A stretch of 64,000 nucleotides of DNA. Source: an uncultured Pelagibacteraceae bacterium (GTDB lineage Bacteria; Pseudomonadota; Alphaproteobacteria; Pelagibacterales; Pelagibacteraceae). The stretch covers positions 1 to 64,000 of the forward strand of contig CABZFF010000004.1 in assembly GCA_902524945.1 (NCBI GenBank), read 5' to 3'. Position 1 is the first letter of the stretch. Each line of letters opens with the position of its first letter. Under the pieces are notes generated by a model. The model made no database searches. It was not told where the DNA came from and saw nothing but the letters and a program-made list of their open reading frames with translations. A program made the position numbers and the translations under genes. Positions 1 to 8,664 of this stretch are shown one piece after another.

Positions 1-406
1 TTTTGCAAGGATGTATATACGCTAGTTCAGTTGTAGCGGTCTTACCCATAATTATTGCACCAGAATTTTTTAAAAGATTAACTATTTCTGAGTCCTGCGA
101 GCTTGACATTTTTTTTCTAAAAACAGTTCCACATTCGGTAGGCATATCGTAAGTTCCAATTATATCTTTGATTGCTACAGGCATTCCATGAAGAGGTCCT
201 AGTGGTTTTCCTGATTTTCTATGATTGTCAGCTTCTTCTGCTTTTTCTAAAAGAAGCTTTTTATCTAAATGTGCCCATGCCTTAACCTCTGGCTCAAATT
301 TTTTTATTCTTTCAAGATATTTATTACAAAGATCAACTGACGATATTTCTCCAGATCTTAGTTTTGATGCTAACTCATTAGCTGTGAAAGTAGAAACATC
401 AATCAT
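1..406 (-). CDS. Amidase, N-terminal part (cut by window edge)
   Basis: This is the first 135 residues of an amidase-signature enzyme (GatA/AtzF-like fold), reading leftward off the window. The motif PLHGMPVAIKDI carries the Lys that is the general base of the Ser-cisSer-Lys triad; the two catalytic serines lie beyond the window edge. The start is the ATG at 404-406, 9 bp after the dctM stop, so it probably belongs to the TRAP transporter operon. Substrate is unknown. Family members hydrolyse amides such as ureido or indoleacetamide compounds, or act as Glu-tRNA amidotransferase. The TRAP context favours a catabolic amidase over gatA, but this is inference. Confidence 0.8.
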   Translation of the reverse strand, partial: MIDVSTFTANELASKLRSGEISSVDLCNKYLERIKKFEPEVKAWAHLDKKLLLEKAEEADNHRKSGKPLGPLHGMPVAIKDIIGTYDMPTECGTVFRKKMSSSQDSEIVNLLKNSGAIIMGKTATTELAYIHPCK

Positions 407-415
407 TTTCTTTTC

Positions 416-1777
416 TTAGTTTGCAAATAAGAGGTCAGGTAACCACAACGCAATACCTGGAAACATATACATCAAAAACATTGCCAGTATTACTATTGCC
501 AAGAAAGGCATAATGCCTCTAAAGATTTCCATTAATTCAACATTCTTAGCTTGTACACCTTTTAAATAGTAGGCTGACATTGCCATGGGGGGTGTTAAAA
601 ATGAAGTTTGTAAATTCAAAGCGATAAGCATTGCGAAAAAATAAGGATTTACCTCGAAAAAAGCTACTAGAGGTAAAAATATTGGTACAAATATTATTAA
701 TATCTCCGTCCACTCCAGTGGCCAACCTAATAAGAATATAATTATTTGTGTGATTACTAAGAATTGCCATGGTTGTAAATTCATTGATTTAAAGAAATGT
801 TCAAATACTTCATGTCCTCCTAAATATGAGAAAACAGATGCAAATGTCCAAGATCCAATAAACAACCACATAATCATTGCTGTAGTTTTGGCTGTTAGAA
901 AAACTGATTCCTTAAAGTTTTTCCATTTTAGTGTTTTATAGAAATATGAAAGAACTAATGCTCCAGCTGCTCCAACTGCTGCTGCCTCAGCAGGTGTTGC
1001 AAGTCCTCCTAATATTGTTCCAAGAACTAAAATAATTAATGAGAAAAGTGGTAAAAAGGAGACTAAGACTTCTCTTATTATGACTGATCGAGGAGGTATC
1101 TCTTCTTTTGGAGGCTTGGGTGCAATCGATGGATTAAAATAAGCCAGTGTAATTGCATATCCAATATATAAACCAGCTAATAATAATCCAGGAAATATTG
1201 CAGCTGCAAATAATCTAAGTGGTGAAAGTTGTGCTATAACTGAGTAAACAATTAGCATTATACTTGGCGGTATAAGTATTCCCAAACAACCTCCTGAACA
1301 AATAACACCTGATGCAAATTTCTTATCATATCCAGCTTTGACCATAGCCGGCCAAGCCAATAAGCCCATTAAAGTTACTACAGCTCCTATAATTCCTGTT
1401 GCTGTTGAAAATAATGCACATGTAATAAGCGCAGCAACAGCCATTGATGCTGGTAAACCATGCGAAGCTAATCTTATGGCAAAAAATAATCTAGAAACTA
1501 TTCCTGCTCTTTCAACTAAGTAACCCATAAATAAAAAGAGTGGAACGGCGGTTAAAACTGTGTTGTCCATTACTGTATAAGTGTTCTGAACAAATAATTG
1601 GAAAATCCTATTGTCTAAGAGATGTTCCATTCTTGTAGGATCAAAGTAAGCGTAATAACCAAATCCAACACCCATTGCCATTAATGTGAAAGCTATTGGA
1701 AAACCAAGTAGCACTGCAAATAGGAATATGCCCATCATTAAAATTGCTATCTCTGGGTTTGTTAAACTAAATAACAT
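416..1777 (-). CDS. dctM: TRAP transporter large permease subunit (DctM type)
   Basis: This is the large membrane subunit of a tripartite ATP-independent periplasmic transporter, which couples solute uptake to ion entry. The 453 residues are almost all hydrophobic, with about twelve membrane segments and the family-typical region LITCALFSTATGIIGAVVT around residues 118-136. It is slightly longer than classical DctM (about 425), as in the TakM-like branch that carries 2-oxo and 2-hydroxy monocarboxylates. It overlaps the dctQ 3' end by 11 bp, implying coupled translation. Codon use is richer in GC than the AT-poorest neighbours, suggesting good expression. Confidence 0.93.
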   Translation of the reverse strand: MLFSLTNPEIAILMMGIFLFAVLLGFPIAFTLMAMGVGFGYYAYFDPTRMEHLLDNRIFQLFVQNTYTVMDNTVLTAVPLFLFMGYLVERAGIVSRLFFAIRLASHGLPASMAVAALITCALFSTATGIIGAVVTLMGLLAWPAMVKAGYDKKFASGVICSGGCLGILIPPSIMLIVYSVIAQLSPLRLFAAAIFPGLLLAGLYIGYAITLAYFNPSIAPKPPKEEIPPRSVIIREVLVSFLPLFSLIILVLGTILGGLATPAEAAAVGAAGALVLSYFYKTLKWKNFKESVFLTAKTTAMIMWLFIGSWTFASVFSYLGGHEVFEHFFKSMNLQPWQFLVITQIIIFLLGWPLEWTEILIIFVPIFLPLVAFFEVNPYFFAMLIALNLQTSFLTPPMAMSAYYLKGVQAKNVELMEIFRGIMPFLAIVILAMFLMYMFPGIALWLPDLLFAN

Positions 1778-2351
1778 CTTTTTGATCCTCGTCTTGAGAA
1801 GTTCTCATTAATATTTTTTCTGTTTCCTCTGCTACCACCATTCTTGCAGGCCAGTGACCAGTTTGAATACAAATAATAGATCTAAATACTTCGCTTATAC
1901 CTTGAATGACTAATAAAATTCCTGCTGCAGGTATTAATGATTTTGCCATATAAATTTGAATTTGAGCGGGACTGTTCCAGCTTGTCTCTTTAATTTTCCA
2001 AGCTAAAGATGCGTACTCATAACCATAAAAAGCCAAAGCTAACACTCCAGGAAAGAAAAAAATAAAATATAAAACTAGATCGATATAGCCTTGTACTCTC
2101 GGTTTAAACAATCTGTAAATAACATCTCCTCTGACATGTGCTTCAGTAGAAAGAGTATAAGCACCTGCCATCATAAAAATTGCACCGTACATTTGTAAAC
2201 TGAAATCAAAATTCCACAAAGTTGGCGCGTTAAAGGCATAAGCCATTACAACCTCGTAGCATGTTCCTCCCATTAAAACTACAATTAACCATGAAAATGC
2301 TTTTCCAACCGAAGTTGATAATTGATCTGCGAAATGAATAAATCCCCTCAT
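1767..2351 (-). CDS. dctQ: TRAP transporter small permease subunit (DctQ type)
   Basis: The 194-residue inner membrane protein has four hydrophobic segments, the usual DctQ topology. Its role in the family is to pair with DctM and help dock the periplasmic binding protein. The start ATG at 2349-2351 gives MRGFIHFADQLS; the 3' end overlaps dctM. It lies 85 bp downstream of dctP, separated from it by a strong hairpin at 2390-2416, which probably lets the binding protein be made in excess over the membrane subunits. Confidence 0.9.
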   Translation of the reverse strand: MRGFIHFADQLSTSVGKAFSWLIVVLMGGTCYEVVMAYAFNAPTLWNFDFSLQMYGAIFMMAGAYTLSTEAHVRGDVIYRLFKPRVQGYIDLVLYFIFFFPGVLALAFYGYEYASLAWKIKETSWNSPAQIQIYMAKSLIPAAGILLVIQGISEVFRSIICIQTGHWPARMVVAEETEKILMRTSQDEDQKDVI

Positions 2352-2389
2352 GAGTTTTTAAACTATTCTAATTCTTTTAAAATTTCCAT

Positions 2390-2416
2390 AAAAAAAGGGG
2401 GCGAAAATACGCCCCC
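2390..2416 (-). terminator. Hairpin/terminator between dctP and dctQ
   Basis: GGGGGCG (2397-2403), loop AAAATA, CGCCCCC (2410-2416) forms a perfect 7-bp GC stem in an otherwise AT-rich region. Read leftward, the stem is followed by seven U residues (A run at 2390-2396), the form of an intrinsic terminator or attenuator placed just after dctP. A four-T run on the other side makes it weakly bidirectional. Confidence 0.85.
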
Positions 2417-2436
2417 TTTTAACGTTTAAAATATAA

Positions 2437-3585
2437 TTAAATTTTAACTTTTGCTATTGAGCCAAACTCATTCTCGTAAGCCAACTTGTAATTAGGTTGG
2501 TTCATGAGTAAGTACTTCATAACTCTCTTAGCATAAGCTTTTTGTGAGTCTACAACCTTTTTAAAGAATGGGTCTTTCTTATTGAAATCACCAATTACTT
2601 TATCCCAACCTTTTAATTGTTGAGCTAAGATCGCATCTGACGTTTGATACACATTTACTTTGTGCTGGTTCATCAATTTAGATAAGTCAGCTGAGTATCT
2701 TACTAATGCTTTAAAGTAGTTATCACTGTTCGCAGCATAAGCAGCATTTTTTAGGATAGCCTGATGTTTAGGCGATAATCCATTAAATGTCTTCTTATTG
2801 ACAGGAATTTCAAACATCTCTTGTGACTGGTGAAAGCTTCCTAAGTGATAATGCTTAGAAACGTCTTGCATACCAAACTGAGAGTCTGATGTTGGGTTGT
2901 TAAACTCAGCAGCTTCAATTAAACCTGTCTTCATCGCAGGCTGAATTTCACCTCCTGGTAATTGTCTTACAACCATTCCCATTGCTGTTAATACGTTAGT
3001 AGCTAGTCCTACTGTTCTGTACTTCATACCTTTTACATCAGATACTTTTGTTACGTTCTTTTTGAACCATCCAAAAGGCTGTGCAGGCATTGGCATATGG
3101 AAGAAACCAGTATAATCGAAACCTACTTTTGCAAGTGTTTCATCATAAAGTTTTCTACCTCCACCATACTCAATCCATCCCATAATTTCTTGAGATGACA
3201 TTCCGTATGACGGTCCAGTACCGAATAGAGAAGCTGCTGGATTTTTTCCATACCAGTAAGCTGTTACCCAGTGTCCCATATCAAGTACACCTGAACTTAC
3301 TGCTTGTCCAATTTCCGAAGTCTTTACTACAGCTCCAACTGGCTGAAGATCAATTTTTAATTCACCTCCAGACATGTCGCCTACCATTTTTGCGTAGTCG
3401 CCAGCCATTTCAAAGAAAATGTTAGCGCCTGACGGCCAAGCCGCTTGCATCTTTAAAGTTTGCGGAGCACCAAATGCAACGTTAGGCATTGCAACTGTTG
3501 CTGCTGCTGCTGCACCCGTAGCTGCTGCTGCTTTAAAGAATTTACGTCTTGATGGAGTTTTTACTCCTTTTTTTATTTTTGACAT
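2437..3585 (-). CDS. dctP: TRAP transporter solute-binding protein (DctP/TakP-like), Tat signal
   Basis: This is the periplasmic substrate-binding protein of the TRAP system. The N-terminus has a twin-arginine motif (PSRRKFFKAAA, residues 12-22) followed by an Ala-rich hydrophobic stretch ending at VAFGA, so export as a folded protein through Tat is likely. Length (382) and the motifs HWVTAYWYGKNPAASLF and AAEFNNP resemble the TakP/mannitol-chloroaromatic branch, whose members bind pyruvate-type oxoacids or calcium-lactate. The downstream glycolate/lactate oxidation genes support a 2-hydroxy- or 2-oxo-monocarboxylate ligand, which is inference. It is preceded by an unusually strong Shine-Dalgarno site (GAGGAGGA at 3589-3596), consistent with high expression. 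Confidence 0.92.
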   Translation of the reverse strand: MSKIKKGVKTPSRRKFFKAAAATGAAAAATVAMPNVAFGAPQTLKMQAAWPSGANIFFEMAGDYAKMVGDMSGGELKIDLQPVGAVVKTSEIGQAVSSGVLDMGHWVTAYWYGKNPAASLFGTGPSYGMSSQEIMGWIEYGGGRKLYDETLAKVGFDYTGFFHMPMPAQPFGWFKKNVTKVSDVKGMKYRTVGLATNVLTAMGMVVRQLPGGEIQPAMKTGLIEAAEFNNPTSDSQFGMQDVSKHYHLGSFHQSQEMFEIPVNKKTFNGLSPKHQAILKNAAYAANSDNYFKALVRYSADLSKLMNQHKVNVYQTSDAILAQQLKGWDKVIGDFNKKDPFFKKVVDSQKAYAKRVMKYLLMNQPNYKLAYENEFGSIAKVKI

Positions 3586-3588
3586 ATG

Positions 3589-3596
3589 TCCTCCTC
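3589..3596 (-). promoter_or_regulatory. Very strong ribosome binding site of dctP
   Basis: Reading leftward the sequence is GAGGAGGACAT followed by the ATG at 3583-3585. The match to the anti-Shine-Dalgarno is far better than for most genes here, many of which have no visible site, and it marks dctP as highly translated. No clear promoter was recognised in the rest of the 3586-3689 gap. Confidence 0.75.
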
Positions 3597-3689
3597 GTTA
3601 GTTAACTTTAAATATTTAAACATAATCTCAATTCAGAGTCTCGATTTATTTAGAATTATTTTAAACTACGGATACAATCTGCAGGTGTA

Positions 3690-4646
3690 TTAATTAACCT
3701 GATCTTGGGGTTTTCTGCCAGAAAAAAAATCTTCCAAATTTTTTGTGGCCCTAAATGCCATATCCCACCTAGTTCTTTTTGTAGCACTGCCTAAATGTGG
3801 AAGTAAAAAAATATTTTTTAACTTTAAATATTCAGGATGAATTTTAGGCTCGCCATTATAAACATCTAAACCGTAAGCAAATACTTTTCCACTTTTTAAT
3901 GCCTCTATCATAGCATCATCATCTACTATATCTCCTCTAGCGGCGTTACCTACCACAGTATTCTCCTTTAAATAACTGAGTGTTTCTTGATTTACAAGCT
4001 TTGTTGTCTCAGAAGAGGCAGGGCAATTAATTGATAAAAATTCACTTTGCTCAAAGAGGCTTTTTAAATCTTTATGATAAATTGCACCGTCTTCAAGATC
4101 TGGTGAAAGCTTAGATCTATTATGATAATGAATTTCCATATTAAATGCTTTAGCTCTTTTAGCGACTGCTCTTCCTATTCTGCCCATTCCTAGTATTCCT
4201 AATCTTTTATTAGACATTTGTTTTCCTAATAAAAAATCCCAAGACCATCTCCAGCTTTGGGTTTCAGCTGCTATTCTTCCTTCATATGCTTTTCTAGAGG
4301 CACCTAATAAAAGTAAAATCTGAATATCTGCTGTGGCGTCAGTAAGTACATCCGGTGTATTTGTTACAGTAATTCCTTTTTCTTTTGCAGCTTTAATATC
4401 TATATTTCCAAAGCCAACTGCGCCATTAGCAATAATTTTTATTGAGCTTGAAAGTTTAGAGATAGTATCAGCATTAATTGGATCAGAAACAGAGCTTAAT
4501 ATTCCATCATAATTTTTTGAACCATCTATTATTTCTTGAGGATTATAAATCTTATCCTCTTTATTTAAATTAACTTCAAATAATTCTTTGAGTTTCTCCT
4601 CATTTTCTTTGAGGAGTTTTCTAGTAACAAAAATTTTTTTTTTCAT
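3690..4646 (-). CDS. D-2-hydroxyacid dehydrogenase (glyoxylate/hydroxypyruvate reductase type)
   Basis: This NAD(P)-dependent dehydrogenase has 318 residues. The Rossmann motif GMGRIG sits at 153-158, and the catalytic triad of the family is visible as R237 (AARGD), E266 (NGEP) and H284 (LPHLGSAT). It should interconvert 2-oxoacids such as glyoxylate or hydroxypyruvate with D-2-hydroxyacids in the cytoplasm. It sits 1 bp downstream of glcF, so it belongs to the glycolate oxidase operon and may return glyoxylate to glycolate or handle hydroxypyruvate. D-lactate or phosphonate-type substrates are alternatives that sequence alone cannot exclude. Confidence 0.88.
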   Translation of the reverse strand: MKKKIFVTRKLLKENEEKLKELFEVNLNKEDKIYNPQEIIDGSKNYDGILSSVSDPINADTISKLSSSIKIIANGAVGFGNIDIKAAKEKGITVTNTPDVLTDATADIQILLLLGASRKAYEGRIAAETQSWRWSWDFLLGKQMSNKRLGILGMGRIGRAVAKRAKAFNMEIHYHNRSKLSPDLEDGAIYHKDLKSLFEQSEFLSINCPASSETTKLVNQETLSYLKENTVVGNAARGDIVDDDAMIEALKSGKVFAYGLDVYNGEPKIHPEYLKLKNIFLLPHLGSATKRTRWDMAFRATKNLEDFFSGRKPQDQVN

Positions 4647-4647
4647 T

Positions 4648-5946
4648 TTAGAAATTATTTAACTTATATGGCTTAGGGCCTCCAGTAAACCAATCAAGTA
4701 ATTCTACAGTATGAATAACTGGTATTCTAGTGCCAGCTGAAATTTGTGTCATACACCCAATATTGCCTGTTGAAATAAAATCAGGTGAAATTTTTTCTAT
4801 GTTATTTACCTTATTCTTTAAAAGTGATTTTGCCATCTTTTGATGTAAAATATTGTAAGTACCCGCAGACCCGCAGCACAAATGTCCCTCAGGAATATCC
4901 AATACTTCATTACCAGTTTTTGAAATTAAATCTTTTGGTTGATCATGAACTTTCTGACCATGTTGCATTGAACATGCTGAATGGTACGCTATCCTGTATT
5001 TTTTTTCAGAATTTAAATTTATATTTAACTTTAGGTTTTCATCAAGATACTCAGTAATATCTTTAGTTAGTTCTGAGATTTTTTTGGCTTTCTTTTTTAG
5101 ATCTTTATCATTTTTAAAAATATGACCATAATCTTTTAAAGTTGTTCCGCATCCAGATGTATTACTTATTATCGCATCCAATCCGTTTTTAAGATACTCT
5201 TCGTGCCAGCTCTCTATATTATTTTTAAATGAATCGTGTGCTAGTTTTTGTTTTCCTAAATGATGATTTAAAGACCCACAACAGTTAATGTCAGGCATTA
5301 CTACCACCTCAACATTGTGCCTATTTAAAAGTCTTATAGTAGCCTCATTTATTTCAGGAGAAATAACTCTTTGAACACATCCAGTTAATAAAGCCACTCT
5401 TGAAACCTTCTTTCCTTCTTTAACTTCGTAAACCTTCTGTTCTTTCAATTTTTTTCCTGGGATCTTATCTGGCATTAAATTTAATGCGTTTCTAATAAAA
5501 TTTGGAAATAAAAAACTAAATGGTTTTATTAATTTAGAAGATAAAGCCATTAACAAAAATACTTTCGGTTTTGGTAGTACAAACGAAAGTATATTTCTAA
5601 ATACTCTATCCAAGAAAGGCCTTTTATAAGTTTCTTCAACGTAATTTCTACCATGGTCGATTAAATGCATATAGTTCACTCCTGAAGGACAAGTCGTCAT
5701 ACATGAGTAACAAGATAAACAGCTATCTATATGTTTTGCTATTTCTTTTGTGGCCGGTTTCTTATTCTCTAACATATCTTTTATAAGATATATTCTTCCT
5801 CTTGGACCTTCTAATTCCTCTCCATTTATTTGATAGGTAGGGCAAGTGGCATTGCACATTCCACAATGAACACATTTCCTTATAATTGTTTCACTCGTTT
5901 TATTATCTTTGTCTTGAAGTTGTTTATCTGTAAATGATGTTTGCAT
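4648..5946 (-). CDS. glcF: Glycolate oxidase iron-sulfur subunit
   Basis: This subunit passes electrons from GlcD/GlcE to the respiratory chain. Two [4Fe-4S] motifs are intact: C25-C28-C31-C35 (CVHCGMCNATCP) and C76-C79-C82-C86 (CLSCYSCMTTCP). The two CCG domains of the heterodisulfide-reductase-like C-terminal half are seen as CCGS near 222 and 357. At 432 residues it is slightly longer than E. coli GlcF (407). Its stop is 1 bp from the next gene and its start touches the glcE stop, so it is tightly co-transcribed. Confidence 0.95.
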   Translation of the reverse strand: MQTSFTDKQLQDKDNKTSETIIRKCVHCGMCNATCPTYQINGEELEGPRGRIYLIKDMLENKKPATKEIAKHIDSCLSCYSCMTTCPSGVNYMHLIDHGRNYVEETYKRPFLDRVFRNILSFVLPKPKVFLLMALSSKLIKPFSFLFPNFIRNALNLMPDKIPGKKLKEQKVYEVKEGKKVSRVALLTGCVQRVISPEINEATIRLLNRHNVEVVVMPDINCCGSLNHHLGKQKLAHDSFKNNIESWHEEYLKNGLDAIISNTSGCGTTLKDYGHIFKNDKDLKKKAKKISELTKDITEYLDENLKLNINLNSEKKYRIAYHSACSMQHGQKVHDQPKDLISKTGNEVLDIPEGHLCCGSAGTYNILHQKMAKSLLKNKVNNIEKISPDFISTGNIGCMTQISAGTRIPVIHTVELLDWFTGGPKPYKLNNF

Positions 5947-7206
5947 TTAAATTCCTGTGTACATTTTTCCTGGATTAAAAATTCTTTTTGGATCAAAACT
6001 CCTTTTAATTTTTTCACTTATTTTATACTTAATTGGATCTATTGTAAAAATATCAGCAGAGGCTTTTAAATCCTCCTCGACTTTAATTAATGTAATATAA
6101 CCTTGATGTTTTTTTACTATATCCCTTATTTCACTAAGAATTTTTGTATTTAATTGATCTAATGAGGCCCAGATTAGGCTTCCTCCCCAATCAATAAAAT
6201 ATTTTATCTCAAAATTTTTAAGTTTTTGAATAACCTGTAAGGTTTCACTAGCTGGGAGAACTATCCTTAATAAATTACTTTTTAAACTTTTAAAAACCTC
6301 CAAATTTTTTGTCCTACTCCAAAAAATAAAACTTTGTTCATTGTCTAAGATGGAAAGCTCTTGATCCAGAAGATTTAATTCTTTGGACAATCTATTTAAT
6401 CTTTGATCTACAGAATTAATTGGGCCTTCAATCCTGATAGCTGTTAAGCCTCCATCGTGTGTAAGATCATTTAAAACAAAATTTTTTCCAAAATAATCCG
6501 GATAAAATACACCTCCTGATGGATCTGTAGAAGATGACAATGCTTTTCCAAGAAAATCTAATGCTTTTTTAAGATGAGGGTTCTTTATAATTAAAGTTTT
6601 ACTTGTTTCTGGTTTTGGTAAAACTTTTATTGAAAGCTCAGTTAGTATCGTGAGTGTTCCAAAAGATCCTGATACTAATTTACTTAAATCATAGCCAGTA
6701 ACATTTTTTACTACTGTTCCACCTGATTTAATAGTTTCACCTTTTCCATTAATTCCTTGGAAACCAAGTATGTGATCTCGAACACTACCGACTTTGAATC
6801 TTCTTGACCCAGCAAAATTGCATGAAACAACCCCACCAATAGAACCGCTGTTACTTTCTCCAGAAAATAAGTAACCAAAATCATTTGGTTCAAAAGCCAA
6901 TTGCTGATTATTTTTATCTAGTTCTTCTATTATTTCTTTTAACGATGTTCCAGATTTGACTTTGATATAAAGCTCTTCAGGTTTATAATCAATTATACCT
7001 TTATATTCAGAGAGGTCTAAAGTTTTTTCAGATTGAAAATTCCTTCCAATTTTATTTTTTGATTTTAATCCATTGATTTCTAGAGGTATATTTTTTTTAT
7101 AACAATTCTTAACTATCTCGACTATTTCCTCTCTAGAAGTCGGTTTAAAAATATTTTGATTAAAATCTAGGGATGTCTGGGAATTTTGTTTTTCCTCCAT
7201 GGACAT
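5947..7206 (-). CDS. glcE: Glycolate oxidase FAD-binding subunit
   Basis: This FAD-binding PCMH-fold protein is the second flavin subunit of glycolate oxidase. Markers are SGESNSGSIGGVVSCNFAGS and GTVVKNVTGYDLSKL, the GlcE-specific nucleotide-binding region, and a C-terminal RIFNPGKMY. The chosen start is the ATG at 7204-7206 (MSMEEKQ), because AGGAAGGAAG stands just upstream. An ATG at 7225-7227 is in frame but lacks a site. Either choice overlaps the glcD 3' end, by 47 bp for the chosen start, which is long for this compact genome. Confidence 0.9.
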   Translation of the reverse strand: MSMEEKQNSQTSLDFNQNIFKPTSREEIVEIVKNCYKKNIPLEINGLKSKNKIGRNFQSEKTLDLSEYKGIIDYKPEELYIKVKSGTSLKEIIEELDKNNQQLAFEPNDFGYLFSGESNSGSIGGVVSCNFAGSRRFKVGSVRDHILGFQGINGKGETIKSGGTVVKNVTGYDLSKLVSGSFGTLTILTELSIKVLPKPETSKTLIIKNPHLKKALDFLGKALSSSTDPSGGVFYPDYFGKNFVLNDLTHDGGLTAIRIEGPINSVDQRLNRLSKELNLLDQELSILDNEQSFIFWSRTKNLEVFKSLKSNLLRIVLPASETLQVIQKLKNFEIKYFIDWGGSLIWASLDQLNTKILSEIRDIVKKHQGYITLIKVEEDLKASADIFTIDPIKYKISEKIKRSFDPKRIFNPGKMYTGI

Positions 7207-8656
7207 GAACTCTTCCTTCCTCAGCACATTTTCTAAGTATTGGATAAACTTTTCCAGGATTTAATAAAGAATTAGGATCTAGCGCTACTTTAATAGTTAA
7301 TTGTTGCTGTATATCTCTATCATTGAAAGCTTCACACATTAACTCTCTTTTCTCAATACCAACTCCGTGTTCGCCGGTAAGCGCACCGCCAACTTTGACA
7401 CAATACTTGAGAATATCCGCACCAAATTCTTCACATTTTCTTAGTGACTCTTTATCGTTTGCATCAAACATTATTAACGGATGAAGATTTCCATCTCCCG
7501 CATGAAATGCATTTGCAACTGGCAAATTATATTTTTTAGAAAGTCTTGAGATTTCATTTAAAACTTCAGCAAGCTTTCCTCTAGGAATTGAACCATCCAT
7601 GCACATATAATCAGGCGCTAAAACTCCACAAGCTGGGAAAGCTGCTTTCCTGCCAGCCCAAAATTTCAATCTCTCTTCATTTGATTTACTGATTTTTAAA
7701 CTTGATGAATTATTTTTTTCAGCAATTTCTTTTGTCTTTTGAATGTAAGCTTCAACTTCATGTTCTGTTCCATCAAATTCTACAATCATCATTGCTTCAG
7801 CATCAGTTGGGTAACCTGCTTTGGAATAATCGTTGGTTGCTTTCGTTAAAGCTTTATCCATAATTTCCATCCCAGCTGGTATACATCCTTCCGCAATTAT
7901 TTCAGCAACACAGTTTCCTGCGTCTTCGATTGAAGGAAAACCCACTAAAGCTGCTTTAACAACTTCAGGCGACTTTAAAATTTTTACAGTAACCTCTGTG
8001 ATAACACCAAGTAAACCCTCTGAACCAGTCATCAAGCCTAGGAAATCATATCCCTCAGCGTCCATGGCTTTTCCACCGAATTTAGTTACAGTTCCATCCA
8101 TTAAAACTACTTCGATACCTAAAAGGTTATTTGTAGTAGCTCCATATTTAAGAGAGTGAACTCCACCAGAATTTTCAGCAACGTTTCCACCTATTGAACA
8201 TGCAATTTGACTTGATGGATCCGGGGCATAATAAAAACCTTTGTCTTGAACAGCATGTGTTATCGCTAAATTTGTTACACAAGGTTGAGTAACTACGCAT
8301 CTATTTTCGTAATCAATTTCAATAATCTTATTAAATTTTCCCATTGCCATCAAAACACAATCTTCCAAAGGCATTGAACCACCAGATAAGCCTGTTCCTG
8401 CTCCTCTTGGAACTACTTTTACTTTATTCTCATTACAATATTTTAAAATTTGACTTACCTCCTTAACCGTCTCAGGCATAACTACTAAAAGAGGCATTTG
8501 TCTGTAAGCGGTTAATCCGTCGGTTTCGAAAGGTCTCAATTCATCAGGATTTGAAAGGACATTTTTAGTATTTATAATATTACGAAGATCCAAAGCAATT
8601 TTATCTTTTTTAGACATAATTGCGTTATCAACTTTTGGCATTTGTAAACTACTCAT
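7160..8656 (-). CDS. glcD: Glycolate oxidase FAD-linked subunit D
   Basis: This is the catalytic flavoprotein, oxidising glycolate (and probably D-lactate) to glyoxylate/pyruvate. It has the FAD-binding PCMH domain with PRGAGTGLSGG at 83-93 and the FAD-oxidase C-terminal domain with HAGDGNLHPL at 385-394 and GEHGVGIEKRE near 435. Length (498) matches E. coli GlcD (499). It starts 8 bp after the aminotransferase stop. A related function, respiratory D-lactate dehydrogenase, is possible, but neighbouring glcE and glcF make glycolate oxidase much more likely. Confidence 0.95.
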   Translation of the reverse strand: MSSLQMPKVDNAIMSKKDKIALDLRNIINTKNVLSNPDELRPFETDGLTAYRQMPLLVVMPETVKEVSQILKYCNENKVKVVPRGAGTGLSGGSMPLEDCVLMAMGKFNKIIEIDYENRCVVTQPCVTNLAITHAVQDKGFYYAPDPSSQIACSIGGNVAENSGGVHSLKYGATTNNLLGIEVVLMDGTVTKFGGKAMDAEGYDFLGLMTGSEGLLGVITEVTVKILKSPEVVKAALVGFPSIEDAGNCVAEIIAEGCIPAGMEIMDKALTKATNDYSKAGYPTDAEAMMIVEFDGTEHEVEAYIQKTKEIAEKNNSSSLKISKSNEERLKFWAGRKAAFPACGVLAPDYMCMDGSIPRGKLAEVLNEISRLSKKYNLPVANAFHAGDGNLHPLIMFDANDKESLRKCEEFGADILKYCVKVGGALTGEHGVGIEKRELMCEAFNDRDIQQQLTIKVALDPNSLLNPGKVYPILRKCAEEGRVHVHGGKTKFPDIPRF

Positions 8657-8664
8657 AATCAGTC

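Noticed and set aside
3586..3689. Glycine or other riboswitch controlling the hydroxyacid cluster
   Set aside because: The gap is only about 100 bp, and I could not draw a conserved riboswitch structure in it or in the smaller gaps of the cluster.
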